In this document: positions 7,547-15,588 of the stretch, piece after piece | Numbering within the stretch: the stretch's first letter is position 1 | Layout of the letters: every line of letters starts with the position of its first letter | Assembly (NCBI GenBank): GCA_035640715.1 | Contig: DASQVO010000047.1 | Span: 1 to 41,547 of the forward strand | Direction of reading: 5' to 3' | From: DASQVO01 sp035640715 | GTDB lineage: Bacteria; Actinomycetota; Actinomycetes; Streptosporangiales; Streptosporangiaceae | Length of the DNA: 41,547 nucleotides | Made by a program: the position numbers and the translations under genes | Notes under the pieces: model-generated | The model's database searches: none | What the model was told of the DNA's origin: nothing | Seen by the model: only the letters and a program-made list of their open reading frames with translations

Positions 7547-8652
7547 CGGAGCAGCGCGCCGATTCCGTCCCGAGGCGGGTCCTCGCCCGGCGGCACCAGG
7601 AACAGCTCGGCGTCGGTCCCGGCCACGGCCCGGATGATGGCCGCGTCGGCCCGGTCTTCCGCCAGGTCGGTGACGCCCCGCTCACGCAGGTCATCGGGGG
7701 ACAGGGCGATATCGGCCAGGCCGGGCCCGATCCAGGCCGACACGGAGGCCCACGCCAGCTCGGGCAGCCGGGGATCACCGGCCAGGTAGTCGCCGCCCAG
7801 GAACAGCTCGGCGACCTGCCCGTCCCGGAGCGTGGCGACGGTCTCGGCGAGGCCCTCGGTTGCCCGCCCGGTGCCCAGCTGGTTCCGGAACGACTCGAGC
7901 TGTGTGCGGCACTGCTGGTCGGCGGCGGCGTTCAGCGCCTCGTTGGCCGCCTCGGCCAGGATGGGGGAGTCCACCTCCACCTCGCGCTCCACGACGACGG
8001 ACCTGGCGGCGAGATCAGCGGGAAGATGCTCGATCAGCATCGCACGGGCTCGCACGTCGCCCGCCACAATGACGAGTTCGGGCTTGGTGCGGGACGCGGC
8101 GCTCACCACCGCGGCGGCGAGCTCCTTGGCGTTGATTTCCCAGGCTTCCTCGACCGACCGCTGGTGCTCAAGCTGAGACCAGCCGCCCGCCGGTGACTTG
8201 TGCAGCGGCCAGCCGGTGCCCTGGACGCGCTCCTCCAGCACGTTCTCGGCCGTGCGGACGGCCAGGATCTCCCCGCCGGCCCGGTTCGCGCTGACGAGCA
8301 GGTGCGGGGGCCGGGCCGGTGACTGTGTCAGCAGCGGCATCAGGTGCGGCAGCCGCGCCCACCGGGCCAGCTCGCGCAGTGGCGGCGCGGGTAGCTTCGC
8401 GGTGAGCAGCACCGTGCCCGACCGGCCGAAGGCCGCGGCGCCCGGCGCCGCCAGCTCCGGGTCGGCCACGGTGTCGCCCAGCGCGTCGAGGGTCGCCGGA
8501 TCGGCGCCGGCCTGCGACAGTTCCTCGCGCAGCTCGCGCCAGCGCAACGGCACCGCCTTCTTGGCGTCCTCACTGGCCCGCGACGTTTCGAGATAGGCGG
8601 AAGCCACGTAGCCGGAGTCCGCATACAGCGGGCGAAGGAACGTCAGCCGCAC
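7525..8652 (-). CDS. Rv2629-like bacterial archaeo-eukaryotic release-factor family 2 (baeRF2) protein
   Basis: A 375-aa protein resembling mycobacterial Rv2629, a hypoxia-associated protein placed in the baeRF2 group of eRF1-like folds. Seen: the N-terminal MRLTFLRPLYADSGYVASAYLET, a central domain with LVIVAGDVRARAMLIEHLP, the acidic VEVDSPILAEAANEAL, and a C-terminal domain AELFLVPPGEDPPRDGIGALLRYAA. The family is thought to act on ribosomes or peptidyl-tRNA by structural analogy; this is not proven. Start is GTG with GGAGG about ten bases upstream. It may be co-transcribed with the lactone oxidase gene 84 bases upstream. Its last 22 bases overlap the end of the methyltransferase gene on the other strand. 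Confidence 0.85.
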   Translation of the reverse strand: MRLTFLRPLYADSGYVASAYLETSRASEDAKKAVPLRWRELREELSQAGADPATLDALGDTVADPELAAPGAAAFGRSGTVLLTAKLPAPPLRELARWARLPHLMPLLTQSPARPPHLLVSANRAGGEILAVRTAENVLEERVQGTGWPLHKSPAGGWSQLEHQRSVEEAWEINAKELAAAVVSAASRTKPELVIVAGDVRARAMLIEHLPADLAARSVVVEREVEVDSPILAEAANEALNAAADQQCRTQLESFRNQLGTGRATEGLAETVATLRDGQVAELFLGGDYLAGDPRLPELAWASVSAWIGPGLADIALSPDDLRERGVTDLAEDRADAAIIRAVAGTDAELFLVPPGEDPPRDGIGALLRYAAPLA

Positions 8653-8665
8653 AGGGGGCCACCTC

Positions 8666-8695
8666 CTCTTTACTGGCTGACTCTTTACTGGCTGG
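8666..8695 (+). repeat. 15-bp tandem repeat between two leftward genes
   Basis: CTCTTTACTGGCTGA (8666-8680) is repeated at 8681-8695 with one difference at the last base. It lies just in front of the ribosome site of the baeRF2 gene. Confidence 0.75.
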
Positions 8696-8736
8696 CTATG
8701 TCGCGTACCCGGGGCCGCCGGGCGGCAAACCGCCTG

Positions 8737-10107
8737 TTATCCGGGACCGCCCCGGGCCGACGGCGGGCCGAGGACGCGGTCCAGGTAGGGGTTGGCGAAG
8801 CGGCCGGCCGGGTCGGCCTCGTCACGCACCCGAAGGAAGTCACCGAAGCGTGGATACAGCTCACGGAGGCGGCCGGCGTCCAGGCTGTGCATCTTCCCCC
8901 AGTGCGGCCGGCCGGCCACGCTGGCCGCGATCGACTCGAAGAGGGCGAAGTATGCCGCAGACGGCAGACCGGCGTACTGGTGGATCGCGATATAGGCGGA
9001 ATCGCGGCCGTTGGCGGTCGACAGCCAGATGTCATCGCTCGCGGCGACCCGTACCTCGACGGGGAACATCACCGGGTCGGCCAGCCTGGGCACTTCGCGG
9101 CGCAGCTCGGCCAGGACGGCGGGAGCAGCCTCAGCTGGGACGGCGTACTCGGATTCGACGAACCGCACGCGCCGGGGCGTCGTGAACACCCGGTACGACC
9201 GGTCGGAGTAGGACCGGCTCGGCAATGCGGCCGCCGACAGCCGGTTCAGCCGCGGTATGAGCCGCGGCGCGGCCCGGCCGGCCTGGCACAGGAGCCCGAA
9301 GCTGGCATTTTCCATGATCTCGTATTCGTAGAACCGGCGCGGCGGTGACATGGGCGCCGGCGCGCTGCCGTCGGGACTCCGGTTGTTCCGCTTCACCAGC
9401 GCGTTGCGGCCATGAGGGAACCAGTAGAACTCGAAGTGATCGTTGCCGGCGGCCAGCTCGGCGAACTGACCGATCACCTCGTCGGCCGGCTGCGGTCTTT
9501 CGTCGGCCGCCAGCACGAAGGACGGCACGCAGCGCAGCGTCACTTCGGTGATGATGCCGAGCGCGCCGAGGCCCACCCGCGCGGCGGCGAACAAATCGGG
9601 GTGCTGTGCCGCCGAGCAGCGCACGGCCGATCCGTCGGCGAGGATCAGCTCCAGCTCCTCGACCTGGGTGGCGAGCCCGCCGAGCGCCGCGCCGGTGCCA
9701 TGGGTGCCGGTGGATATGGCCCCGGCGATGGTCTGGGAGTCGATGTCGCCCATATTGGCCAGGGCCAGGCCGAGGCGGTCCAGGTCGGCGTTGAGGTCAC
9801 GCAGCCGGGTTCCCGAGCGGGCCGTGACGAGGCCGGTGCGGGTGTCGGCCGCCACGATGCCGGCCCACCGGGACAGGTCGAGCGCGGCGCCCGGAGCGGC
9901 GGCGATCGGAGTGAAGGAATGCCCGCTGCCGACCGCGCGCACCGTGAGGCCGTCGCGCGCGGCGGCCGAGATCGCGTCGGCGATCTCGGCGGTGCTGCCC
10001 GGCCGGTACCAGCGGACCGGGGACGCGGTGACGTTGCCGGCCCAGTTGTGCCAGGTTCCGGCCTCGTGGCCGCGGGCCCGCAGCCGACGCGACATACCCA
10101 CCGCCAC
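8737..10107 (-). CDS. FAD-linked sugar-lactone/alditol oxidase (D-arabinono-1,4-lactone oxidase family)
   Basis: A 456-aa VAO-type flavoprotein. The N-terminal PCMH domain contains VRAVGSGHSFTPIAAAPG, in which His63 is the expected site of covalent FAD attachment, then GDIDSQTIAGAISTGTHGTG. The C-terminal ALO domain ends with HWGKMHSLDA, a signature of lactone and alditol oxidases, and RFANPYLDRVLG. It would oxidise a sugar lactone or alditol with O2 as acceptor, releasing H2O2; the exact substrate cannot be read from sequence. The first start is GTG 10107; ATG 10095 (MSRRLRARGHEAGTWHNW) is equally plausible and removes 4 residues. No signal peptide is seen. Similar oxidases in Streptomyces often lie near deaminase/aldolase and MFS genes, as here across lysA. 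Confidence 0.88.
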   Translation of the reverse strand: MAVGMSRRLRARGHEAGTWHNWAGNVTASPVRWYRPGSTAEIADAISAAARDGLTVRAVGSGHSFTPIAAAPGAALDLSRWAGIVAADTRTGLVTARSGTRLRDLNADLDRLGLALANMGDIDSQTIAGAISTGTHGTGAALGGLATQVEELELILADGSAVRCSAAQHPDLFAAARVGLGALGIITEVTLRCVPSFVLAADERPQPADEVIGQFAELAAGNDHFEFYWFPHGRNALVKRNNRSPDGSAPAPMSPPRRFYEYEIMENASFGLLCQAGRAAPRLIPRLNRLSAAALPSRSYSDRSYRVFTTPRRVRFVESEYAVPAEAAPAVLAELRREVPRLADPVMFPVEVRVAASDDIWLSTANGRDSAYIAIHQYAGLPSAAYFALFESIAASVAGRPHWGKMHSLDAGRLRELYPRFGDFLRVRDEADPAGRFANPYLDRVLGPPSARGGPG

Positions 10108-10187
10108 CTTAGCCTCCCCGGCTACCAGCCGGTCGGCCCCTGATCCGCCGCACCGGCCGCGGCGCTTACCCGGCAGTACGGATCATG

Positions 10188-10691
10188 TCACGCGGGCCGC
10201 CCGCGCGCCAGCGCACTGGCGCGCGGGCACTCGGTGCGCAGGCGCCGATCCGCGGGTTCCCGGGCGGGCGTGCCCGCAACCGGCTGAACTGGCGCCAGGA
10301 ACGGCGCAAGGACCGGATACTGGCCGGGCGCGGGGTGGCCTTGCTGTTCCTGGATCCGGCGAGCCGCCGGGCGGGCGGGACCGCTGCTGCGGTCCGGCCC
10401 CCGCAGCGGGTCGATCCGGACGAGGGTGATGCCGAGCGGCTCGAGCATCGCGTGCAGTGCGCCGAGGTGGAGCCTGATCCATGGCTGCCGGGCCCCGAAC
10501 ACCATCGCGAGCCGGGCCGACGTGGTGAAGCCCAGTCCGACCGCCTGCCCCGACGGCAGGCGCCCGGTCCGGATGCTCACCGTGCCTGACGCGCATGTGT
10601 GCACGGGAACGTAAAGGAGCCGCCGCCCGGGTCCTGCGCCAAGGGCAGGGTCAGGGTCAGGGTCAGGATCCACGTCAGCTTCGAGTTCCAT
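10188..10691 (-). CDS. SAV_915-family protein of unknown function
   Basis: A 167-aa protein whose middle reads LLYVPVHTCASGTVSIRTGR, GQAVGLGFTTSARLAMVFG, QPWIRLHLGALHAML and PLGITLVRIDPL. This is the recognisable pattern of the SAV_915 family, small SseB-like actinobacterial proteins of unknown function. The N-terminus holds an acidic DPDPDPDP run encoded by a short GGTCAG-type repeat, and the C-terminal third is Pro/Arg/Ala-rich and probably disordered. It starts at ATG 10691; the nearest AAGG is rather far upstream. It lies downstream of lysA on the same strand, with a hairpin between them, so it is probably a separate unit. No membrane segment. Confidence 0.75.
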   Translation of the reverse strand: MELEADVDPDPDPDPALGAGPGRRLLYVPVHTCASGTVSIRTGRLPSGQAVGLGFTTSARLAMVFGARQPWIRLHLGALHAMLEPLGITLVRIDPLRGPDRSSGPARPAARRIQEQQGHPAPGQYPVLAPFLAPVQPVAGTPAREPADRRLRTECPRASALARGRPA

Positions 10692-10728
10692 CAGGGTTTA
10701 GCTGCCTTCCCAGCAGTGCTGGCGCGCC

Positions 10729-10749
10729 TTTCGCGCCAGTGATCCGGTA
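10729..10749 (-). terminator. Hairpin downstream of lysA
   Basis: CTGGCGCG (10729-10736) and CGCGCCAG (10742-10749) form a perfect 8-bp stem with a 5-base loop, 37 bases past the lysA stop. There is no clear U-run, as is common in actinobacteria. Confidence 0.5.
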
Positions 10750-10785
10750 ATTTCTGCCGATGAATTTCTGTCGCTGCCGCCTGGC

Positions 10786-12129
10786 CTACATGCCAACGTC
10801 GCGGCGTCGCAGGTCGTCATCGGTTTCGCGGCGCAGGAGGACGCGGGCGCGGCCGTCGCGCACGGCGATGACGGGCGGCCGGCCGACCATGTTGTAGTTG
10901 CCGGCCATCGAGTGGTGATATGCACCGGTGCAGGCCGTGACGAGCAGGTCGCCGGGGCGTATGTCGGCCGGCAGCGACACGTCGCGGGCGAGGATGTCAC
11001 CCGCCTCGCAGTGGCGGCCCGCGACCGTGGCCAGCTGGCTGGCGCATGTGGCTGGCCGGCCGACCACGCGGACCGTGTACGACGCGCCATACAGGGCAGG
11101 TCGCGGGTTGTCGCTCATGCCGCCGTCCACGGCGACGAAGACGTGCCCATCCTGCCGGTGCTTGACCGAGATGACCCGGTAAAGGGTGACGCCAGCGCGT
11201 GCGACGATAGCGCGGCCGGGCTCGACCGTGATCCGCGGGACGGGGAGCCGCAGCCCGGCACATTCGCTGGCAACGGCGGCGCGGAGCCGGGCGGCGAACG
11301 CGGGCAGGTCCAGTTCAGGGTCGCCGTCCGTGTACACGACGCCGTGGCCGCCACCGAGATTCAGCTGGCCGAGGGTAATGCCGTGCTCATCGCGGATGGC
11401 CGCCATCAGCCGGATGAGCCGCCGTGCCGCGAGCTCGTGAACATCGGGAACGGTGATCTGCGAGCCGATGTGACAGTGCAGCCCCACGAGGTCGAGGCAG
11501 GGCTGCGCGATGATCCGGCGGACGGCGTCGGCGGCCGTGCCGCCGGCTATCGAGATGCCGAATTTCTGGTTTTCGATGCCGGTGGTCAGTGCCGCATGCG
11601 TGTGCGCGTCAATGCCCGGCGTCACCCGCAGCAGCACCCGCTGGCGCTGCGGCACCTGGGCCGCGAGCCGGGAGATCTCGGAGAGGCTGTCGATCACGAT
11701 GCAGCCGACGCGGTAGGCGAGGGCGGCGTGCACGTCGTCCGGGGTCTTCGCATTGCCGTGCAGGATGAGCTTTTCCGGCGGGAACCCCACCGATGCGGCG
11801 ACATTGAGCTCGCCCGCGGAGCACACGTCCATCGACAGGCCTTCCTCATCGACCCATCGCGCCATGGCCCGGCACAGGAACGCTTTTCCGGCGTACGCCA
11901 CCTCGCCGCCGGGGAATGCGGCGAGGTACGCGCGGCACTCCTGCCGCACGCCCTGCTCGTCGAGCACGTAAGCAGGCGTGCCGTACTCTGCGGCGATCTG
12001 CCGGAGGGCGACGCCGCCCACGCTGACGATGCCGGCTCGGCCGACCTTTGCGGTGCGCGGCCATGGTGCCTGGGCCGTCTCGGCTGCGGGCGGGGAGCTT
12101 ATCGGCGTTATGACCGGTACCTGTGTCAC
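10786..12129 (-). CDS. lysA: Diaminopimelate decarboxylase
   Basis: A PLP enzyme of the fold-type III (alanine racemase-like) class that decarboxylates meso-diaminopimelate to L-lysine, the last step of lysine synthesis. At 447 aa it has family length. Seen: the PLP lysine in EVAYAGKAF (Lys82), SMDVCSAGELNVA, GCIVIDSLSEI, GLHCHIGSQI, the Gly-rich phosphate loop LNLGGGHGVVYTDGDPELD, EPGRAIVARAG, the second substrate-binding GMSDNPRPALYGA, and CTGAYHHSMAGNYN near the C-terminus. GTG 12129 is preceded by GGAGG at suitable spacing. The gene stands alone, without the argS-hom-thr neighbours common in actinobacteria, so it could be a second copy; a genome search would tell. Confidence 0.95.
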   Translation of the reverse strand: MTQVPVITPISSPPAAETAQAPWPRTAKVGRAGIVSVGGVALRQIAAEYGTPAYVLDEQGVRQECRAYLAAFPGGEVAYAGKAFLCRAMARWVDEEGLSMDVCSAGELNVAASVGFPPEKLILHGNAKTPDDVHAALAYRVGCIVIDSLSEISRLAAQVPQRQRVLLRVTPGIDAHTHAALTTGIENQKFGISIAGGTAADAVRRIIAQPCLDLVGLHCHIGSQITVPDVHELAARRLIRLMAAIRDEHGITLGQLNLGGGHGVVYTDGDPELDLPAFAARLRAAVASECAGLRLPVPRITVEPGRAIVARAGVTLYRVISVKHRQDGHVFVAVDGGMSDNPRPALYGASYTVRVVGRPATCASQLATVAGRHCEAGDILARDVSLPADIRPGDLLVTACTGAYHHSMAGNYNMVGRPPVIAVRDGRARVLLRRETDDDLRRRDVGM

Positions 12130-12487
12130 GGGATCCTCCGCGTCAACTCAGAGAGGTGTATGGCCTGGCCAGGCGGACACCTCCAGAATTGACCGCGTCT
12201 GGCGCCGGTGCGCCCGCCGCTCACGGGTCTCAAGCGCAAACCGCTCGAATACTGACAGACCCCTAACATGCTGTGATCCAGGACACACATACTGCGCCTG
12301 GCATTCACTGTGTCTTGTTCAAAATCCGTGTCTTGTTCAAAGTCCGCGTTCTCCAGACAACCCGCAGCGGTTGCTGCCGCCATCCCCTGCGCAGTTCTTC
12401 TCAATGCTTCTTGAGTAGCGGATGTTGTTATCGAAGAGCCGCCCGGAGGGCCTTCACGTTTCGATGATCGTGTCTTACTGTGCGAGG
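12130..12487. other. Divergent intergenic region lysA / deaminase-aldolase
   Basis: No gene is supported in this 358-base stretch. It should hold divergent promoters for lysA and the PLP protein. Its visible structures are the 18-bp tandem repeat at 12310-12345 and the self-complementary CCTGGCCAGG near 12164-12173. Confidence 0.5.
12310..12345 (+). repeat. 18-bp tandem repeat upstream of the deaminase/aldolase gene
   Basis: GTGTCTTGTTCAAAATCC (12310-12327) is followed directly by the same sequence with one A-to-G change (12328-12345). It lies in an AT-richer part of the intergenic region and could be a duplicated protein-binding site or simple slippage. Confidence 0.8.
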
Positions 12488-13693
12488 ATGCCCGACGCCT
12501 CCGCGCGAGTGAGGTACGACGAAGCGACCGCCGGCCTCGACCCGCCGCTGGCCGTCGTCGACCTGGCCGCGTTCGACCACAACGCCGCCGACCTCGTCCG
12601 GCGGGCCGGCGGCCGCCCGATCCGCGTCGCCAGCAAGTCGGTCCGCTGCCGCTTCCTGCTGGACCGGGTGCTTTCCCAGCCGGGGTATGCGGGCCTGCTC
12701 TGCTACTCACTGCGTGAGGCGCTGTGGCTGTGCGCCAACGGCACAAGCGACGACCTGGTGGTCGGCTATCCGACCGCGGACCGCGCAGCCATCGCGGCCC
12801 TGGCTGCCGACCCGGTGGGCCGGCGCAACATCACCCTCATGGTGGACTCGGCGGAACACCTGGACCTGATTGACACCCACGCGGGCGCCGGGCACCCGGA
12901 CATCCGGGTCTGCCTGGATCTGGACGCCTCGTGGCGGCCGCTGGCTGGCCGGCCGGCCGTGCATATCGGCGTGCGCCGCTCGCCGCTGTACACCCCCGGG
13001 CAGGCGGCGGCGTTCGCCAGGACCGTGCTGGCCCGGCCGGGTTTCCAGCTGGCCGGCGTCATGTCATACGAGGCGCAGATCGCCGGGCTGGGCGACGCCC
13101 CGCCCGGCCGGCCGCTGCGGGCGGCGGCGCTGCGCTGGATCCAGCGGTTCTCCGCGGCGGAGCTGCGTGAGCGCCGGGGCGCGGCGATCCGGCAGATCCG
13201 CGAGCTGACCCCGCTGGAGTTCGTGAACGGCGGCGGGACCGGGAGCCTGGAGGTAACCGCGGCGGATCCGTCGGTGACGGAGGTCACGGCCGGCTCGGGG
13301 CTGATGGGGCCCACCCTGTTCGACGCCTACCGCCGGTTCTCGCCGCGCCCCGCGCTGCTGTACGCGCTGCCGGTGGTACGGCGCCCCGGCGGCCCAGTGG
13401 CCACCCTGTTCTCCGGCGGCTACATCGCCTCGGGGCCAGCCGGCCGGGACCGGCTGCCGTCACCGTTCCGGCCGGCCGGGCTGAAGCTCTCCGGCACCGA
13501 GGGCGCGGGGGAGGTGCAGACTCCGGTGCTGGGGGCGGCGGCCCGCTCGCTGAGCGTCGGCGACCGGGTGTGGCTGCGGCACGCCAAGGCCGGCGAGCTC
13601 GCCGAGCGCTTCGCCGACTACTACCTGGTCGAAGACGGCCAGCCGGCCCGGGCGGTGCCGACCTACCGCGGGGAGCGCCAGTGCTTCGGCTGA
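12488..13693 (+). CDS. PLP-dependent amino-acid deaminase/aldolase (alanine-racemase N-terminal fold)
   Basis: A 401-aa protein of the D-threonine aldolase / D-serine dehydratase-like group. Seen: LAVVDLAAFDHNAADLVRRAGG, the PLP lysine in IRVASKSVRCR (Lys50), LMVDSAEHLDLID, FQLAGVMSYEAQIAG, VNGGGTGSLEVTAADPSVTEVTAGSGLM (substrate and phosphate loops) and a C-terminal beta domain with VGDRVWLRHAKAGELAERF, matching the family's metal-site end where a His is followed by Cys-type ligands. It probably deaminates or cleaves a D-hydroxy amino acid. ATG 12488 gives the usual N-terminus MPDASARVRYDEATAGLD; upstream in-frame ATGs at 12422 and 12464 would add atypical residues. It is 13 bases upstream of the MFS gene, so the two likely form an operon. 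Confidence 0.85.
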   Translation: MPDASARVRYDEATAGLDPPLAVVDLAAFDHNAADLVRRAGGRPIRVASKSVRCRFLLDRVLSQPGYAGLLCYSLREALWLCANGTSDDLVVGYPTADRAAIAALAADPVGRRNITLMVDSAEHLDLIDTHAGAGHPDIRVCLDLDASWRPLAGRPAVHIGVRRSPLYTPGQAAAFARTVLARPGFQLAGVMSYEAQIAGLGDAPPGRPLRAAALRWIQRFSAAELRERRGAAIRQIRELTPLEFVNGGGTGSLEVTAADPSVTEVTAGSGLMGPTLFDAYRRFSPRPALLYALPVVRRPGGPVATLFSGGYIASGPAGRDRLPSPFRPAGLKLSGTEGAGEVQTPVLGAAARSLSVGDRVWLRHAKAGELAERFADYYLVEDGQPARAVPTYRGERQCFG

Positions 13694-13706
13694 CGGGCGG
13701 CCCGCG

Positions 13707-15026
13707 GTGAGCGATGCGACCGGCCCGGCCAGGCCGCTGATCCCGGGATCCTCCGTCCCGCCCGCGCCGGCCGTCCCGCCCGCGGACGCCGCCCCGCCGG
13801 CCGCGCTCGCCGAGCCGGTCACGCCGGTCCGGGCCGGCTGGATCACGCTGCTCTTCACCGCCAACATCGGCCTGTGGCTGGCCATCTACGCCCCCATCCA
13901 GGTGCTGCTCCCCGAGCAGGCGCAGTCACTCGACAAGGCTGGCAAGGCGGTCCTGCTGTCGGTGGTGATGGGCGCCGGCGCGGTCGCGGCGCTCGCCGCC
14001 ACTCCCATTGTCGGCGCCCTGTCGGACCGGACCACGTCCCGGTGGGGCCGGCGTCACCCGTGGACGGTCGCCGGGGCCGTGGCCGGCGCCGCTGGGCTCG
14101 CCGTGCTGGCCGCGGCGCCCGACGCGGCCGTCATGATGCTCGGCTGGTTCCTCGCGCAGGCCGGGCTGGGCGGGATGCTCGCCACCCTTACCTCCGCGCT
14201 GCCCGACCGGGTACCCGCCGCCCAGCGGGGCACCCTCGGCGGGCTGATCGGCATCAGCCAGATGCTGGGCACGGTGCTCGGCGCGCTGCTGGTGACCGTC
14301 CTGGTCACCGGGCTCGCCGATGGCTATCTCGCGTGCGGGCTCGTGGTGGTGCTCGGCGCGCTGGCGTTCGCCCTGCTCACCCACGACGACGTACTGCCGC
14401 CCGGGCTGGCACCGCAGGCCGGCCTGGCGGCCACGCTGAGCCGCTTGTGGGTGTCGCCGCGCCGGCACCCCGACTTCGGCTGGGGCTGGGCCATGCACTT
14501 CATGATCAACCTGGGGAATGCGCTCGGCACGCTGTACCTGCTGTACTTCCTGTCCGATGCGGCGCATTACCGGGATCCCCAGACCGGGCTGCTGATCCTG
14601 ATGGCCATCTACGGAATCTCGCTGGCCGCGGCCGGCGTCGCATGCGGCATCGCCTCGGACAGGTCGGGACACCGCAAGCGCTACGTCATCGGCGCCGCTG
14701 TGCTCATGGCACTGGCCGCATTGCTGCTCGTCATTTCGCCGACATGGAGCGCCGCGCTCGCCGCCGCGCCGCTGCTGGGCATCGGGTTCGGCACCTACTG
14801 GGCCGCCGCCCCCGCCGTGCTGACGCAGGTGCTTCCCGTCGCGTCCGACCGCGCGAAAGACCTTGGCGTGATCAACGTCGCGAACTCCCTGCCGCTGGTC
14901 GTGGCGCCGCTCATCGCGGGCGTCGTGCTCGGCACGGCGCACAGCTACCTGGTGCTATTCGCGCTGGCCGGCCTCGCGACGCTCGGCGGCGGCGCCGCCG
15001 TGATCCGGATCCGCTGTGTCCGCTGA
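13707..15026 (+). CDS. MFS transporter
   Basis: A 439-aa inner-membrane carrier with a Pro/Ala-rich N-terminal tail of about 45 residues and about 12 hydrophobic segments. The loop between segments 2 and 3 has the MFS signature GALSDRTTSRWGRRHPW, and the matching second-half loop reads GIASDRSGHRKRYV. Substrate is unknown; similarity of the first loop to sugar or GPH-like porters is weak. GTG 13707 starts it, 13 bases after the deaminase/aldolase stop, with no strong ribosome site of its own, which suggests translation coupled to that gene. Export or uptake of the upstream enzyme's amino-acid substrate is a guess. Confidence 0.85.
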   Translation: MSDATGPARPLIPGSSVPPAPAVPPADAAPPAALAEPVTPVRAGWITLLFTANIGLWLAIYAPIQVLLPEQAQSLDKAGKAVLLSVVMGAGAVAALAATPIVGALSDRTTSRWGRRHPWTVAGAVAGAAGLAVLAAAPDAAVMMLGWFLAQAGLGGMLATLTSALPDRVPAAQRGTLGGLIGISQMLGTVLGALLVTVLVTGLADGYLACGLVVVLGALAFALLTHDDVLPPGLAPQAGLAATLSRLWVSPRRHPDFGWGWAMHFMINLGNALGTLYLLYFLSDAAHYRDPQTGLLILMAIYGISLAAAGVACGIASDRSGHRKRYVIGAAVLMALAALLLVISPTWSAALAAAPLLGIGFGTYWAAAPAVLTQVLPVASDRAKDLGVINVANSLPLVVAPLIAGVVLGTAHSYLVLFALAGLATLGGGAAVIRIRCVR

Positions 15027-15107
15027 CTCTCTTCGGTGATCGTCCCGTCAGCCGGGGCCGGAGCCAGAACCCGGGACCGGCCGCGCCGATACTGGCCCGA
15101 GCCGCGC

Positions 15108-15140
15108 CGGGGGGCGTTCCCGTATCGGGAACGCCCCCCG
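15108..15140. terminator. Strong bidirectional terminator hairpin
   Basis: A 14-bp perfect stem, GGGGGGCGTTCCCG (15109-15122) and CGGGAACGCCCCCC (15126-15139), with a TAT loop; the flanking C15108-G15140 extends it to 15 bp. It lies between the convergent ends of the MFS gene (15026) and the SCO5389-family gene (15199) and suits both. Confidence 0.9.
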
Positions 15141-15198
15141 CGTGTGCATTGACATGGCCAGCCTCCGGGCTGACCGTTGGCCGCTGACCGGGAGCGGT

Positions 15199-15588
15199 TC
15201 AGCAGTTGATCAGTTCGGGTGACTGGTTGAGGAGCTGCGCACGCGCTGACACGAAGTCGCGGTAGGCATCGTCGCTCGCAGCCGCCGTGAACACGCCCAC
15301 CCGGCAGCAGTTCTGGAACGCGACGCGCACCCCGAAGTGCCGTTCGAGGGCGTCGCGCATAGCGTCGCTTGCCATGGCCCGGAGAAGCTGCCCGTGCTCC
15401 TCCTGGCTGGGCGGCGGCGTCTGGTCGTCGGCATACGACGCGCCCGTCTCGCTGGTGCGCTCCACCAGCGAGCTGATTACCTCCCACGCGTACGGCAGCG
15501 ACGTCCTGATGCAGGCGATGAAGTCCGCATCGGTTGCGTCCCCCCGCTCCGCTCGTTCAAGCAGGTCTGCCGGGACTGTCAGTGACAT
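15199..15588 (-). CDS. SCO5389-family protein of unknown function
   Basis: A 129-aa cytoplasmic protein with the conserved text of the Streptomyces SCO5389 family: ADLLERAERGDATDADFIAC, RTSLPYAWEVISSLVERT, ADDQTPPPSQEEHGQLLRAM, ALERHFGVRVAFQNCCRVGVF and a terminal SARAQLLNQSPELINC. No function is established for the family. ATG 15588 follows AGAAGGAG at six bases, an excellent ribosome site. It overlaps the 3' end of the upstream kinase-like gene by 32 bases. A Fur-box-like sequence stands about 40 bases before the start, so it may have its own metal-responsive promoter inside the tail of the kinase gene. Confidence 0.88.
   Translation of the reverse strand: MSLTVPADLLERAERGDATDADFIACIRTSLPYAWEVISSLVERTSETGASYADDQTPPPSQEEHGQLLRAMASDAMRDALERHFGVRVAFQNCCRVGVFTAAASDDAYRDFVSARAQLLNQSPELINC

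Noticed and set aside
13874..15187. 437-codon plus-strand frame overlapping the MFS gene
   Set aside because: Out-of-frame shadow of the transporter; no hydrophobic segments or family text.
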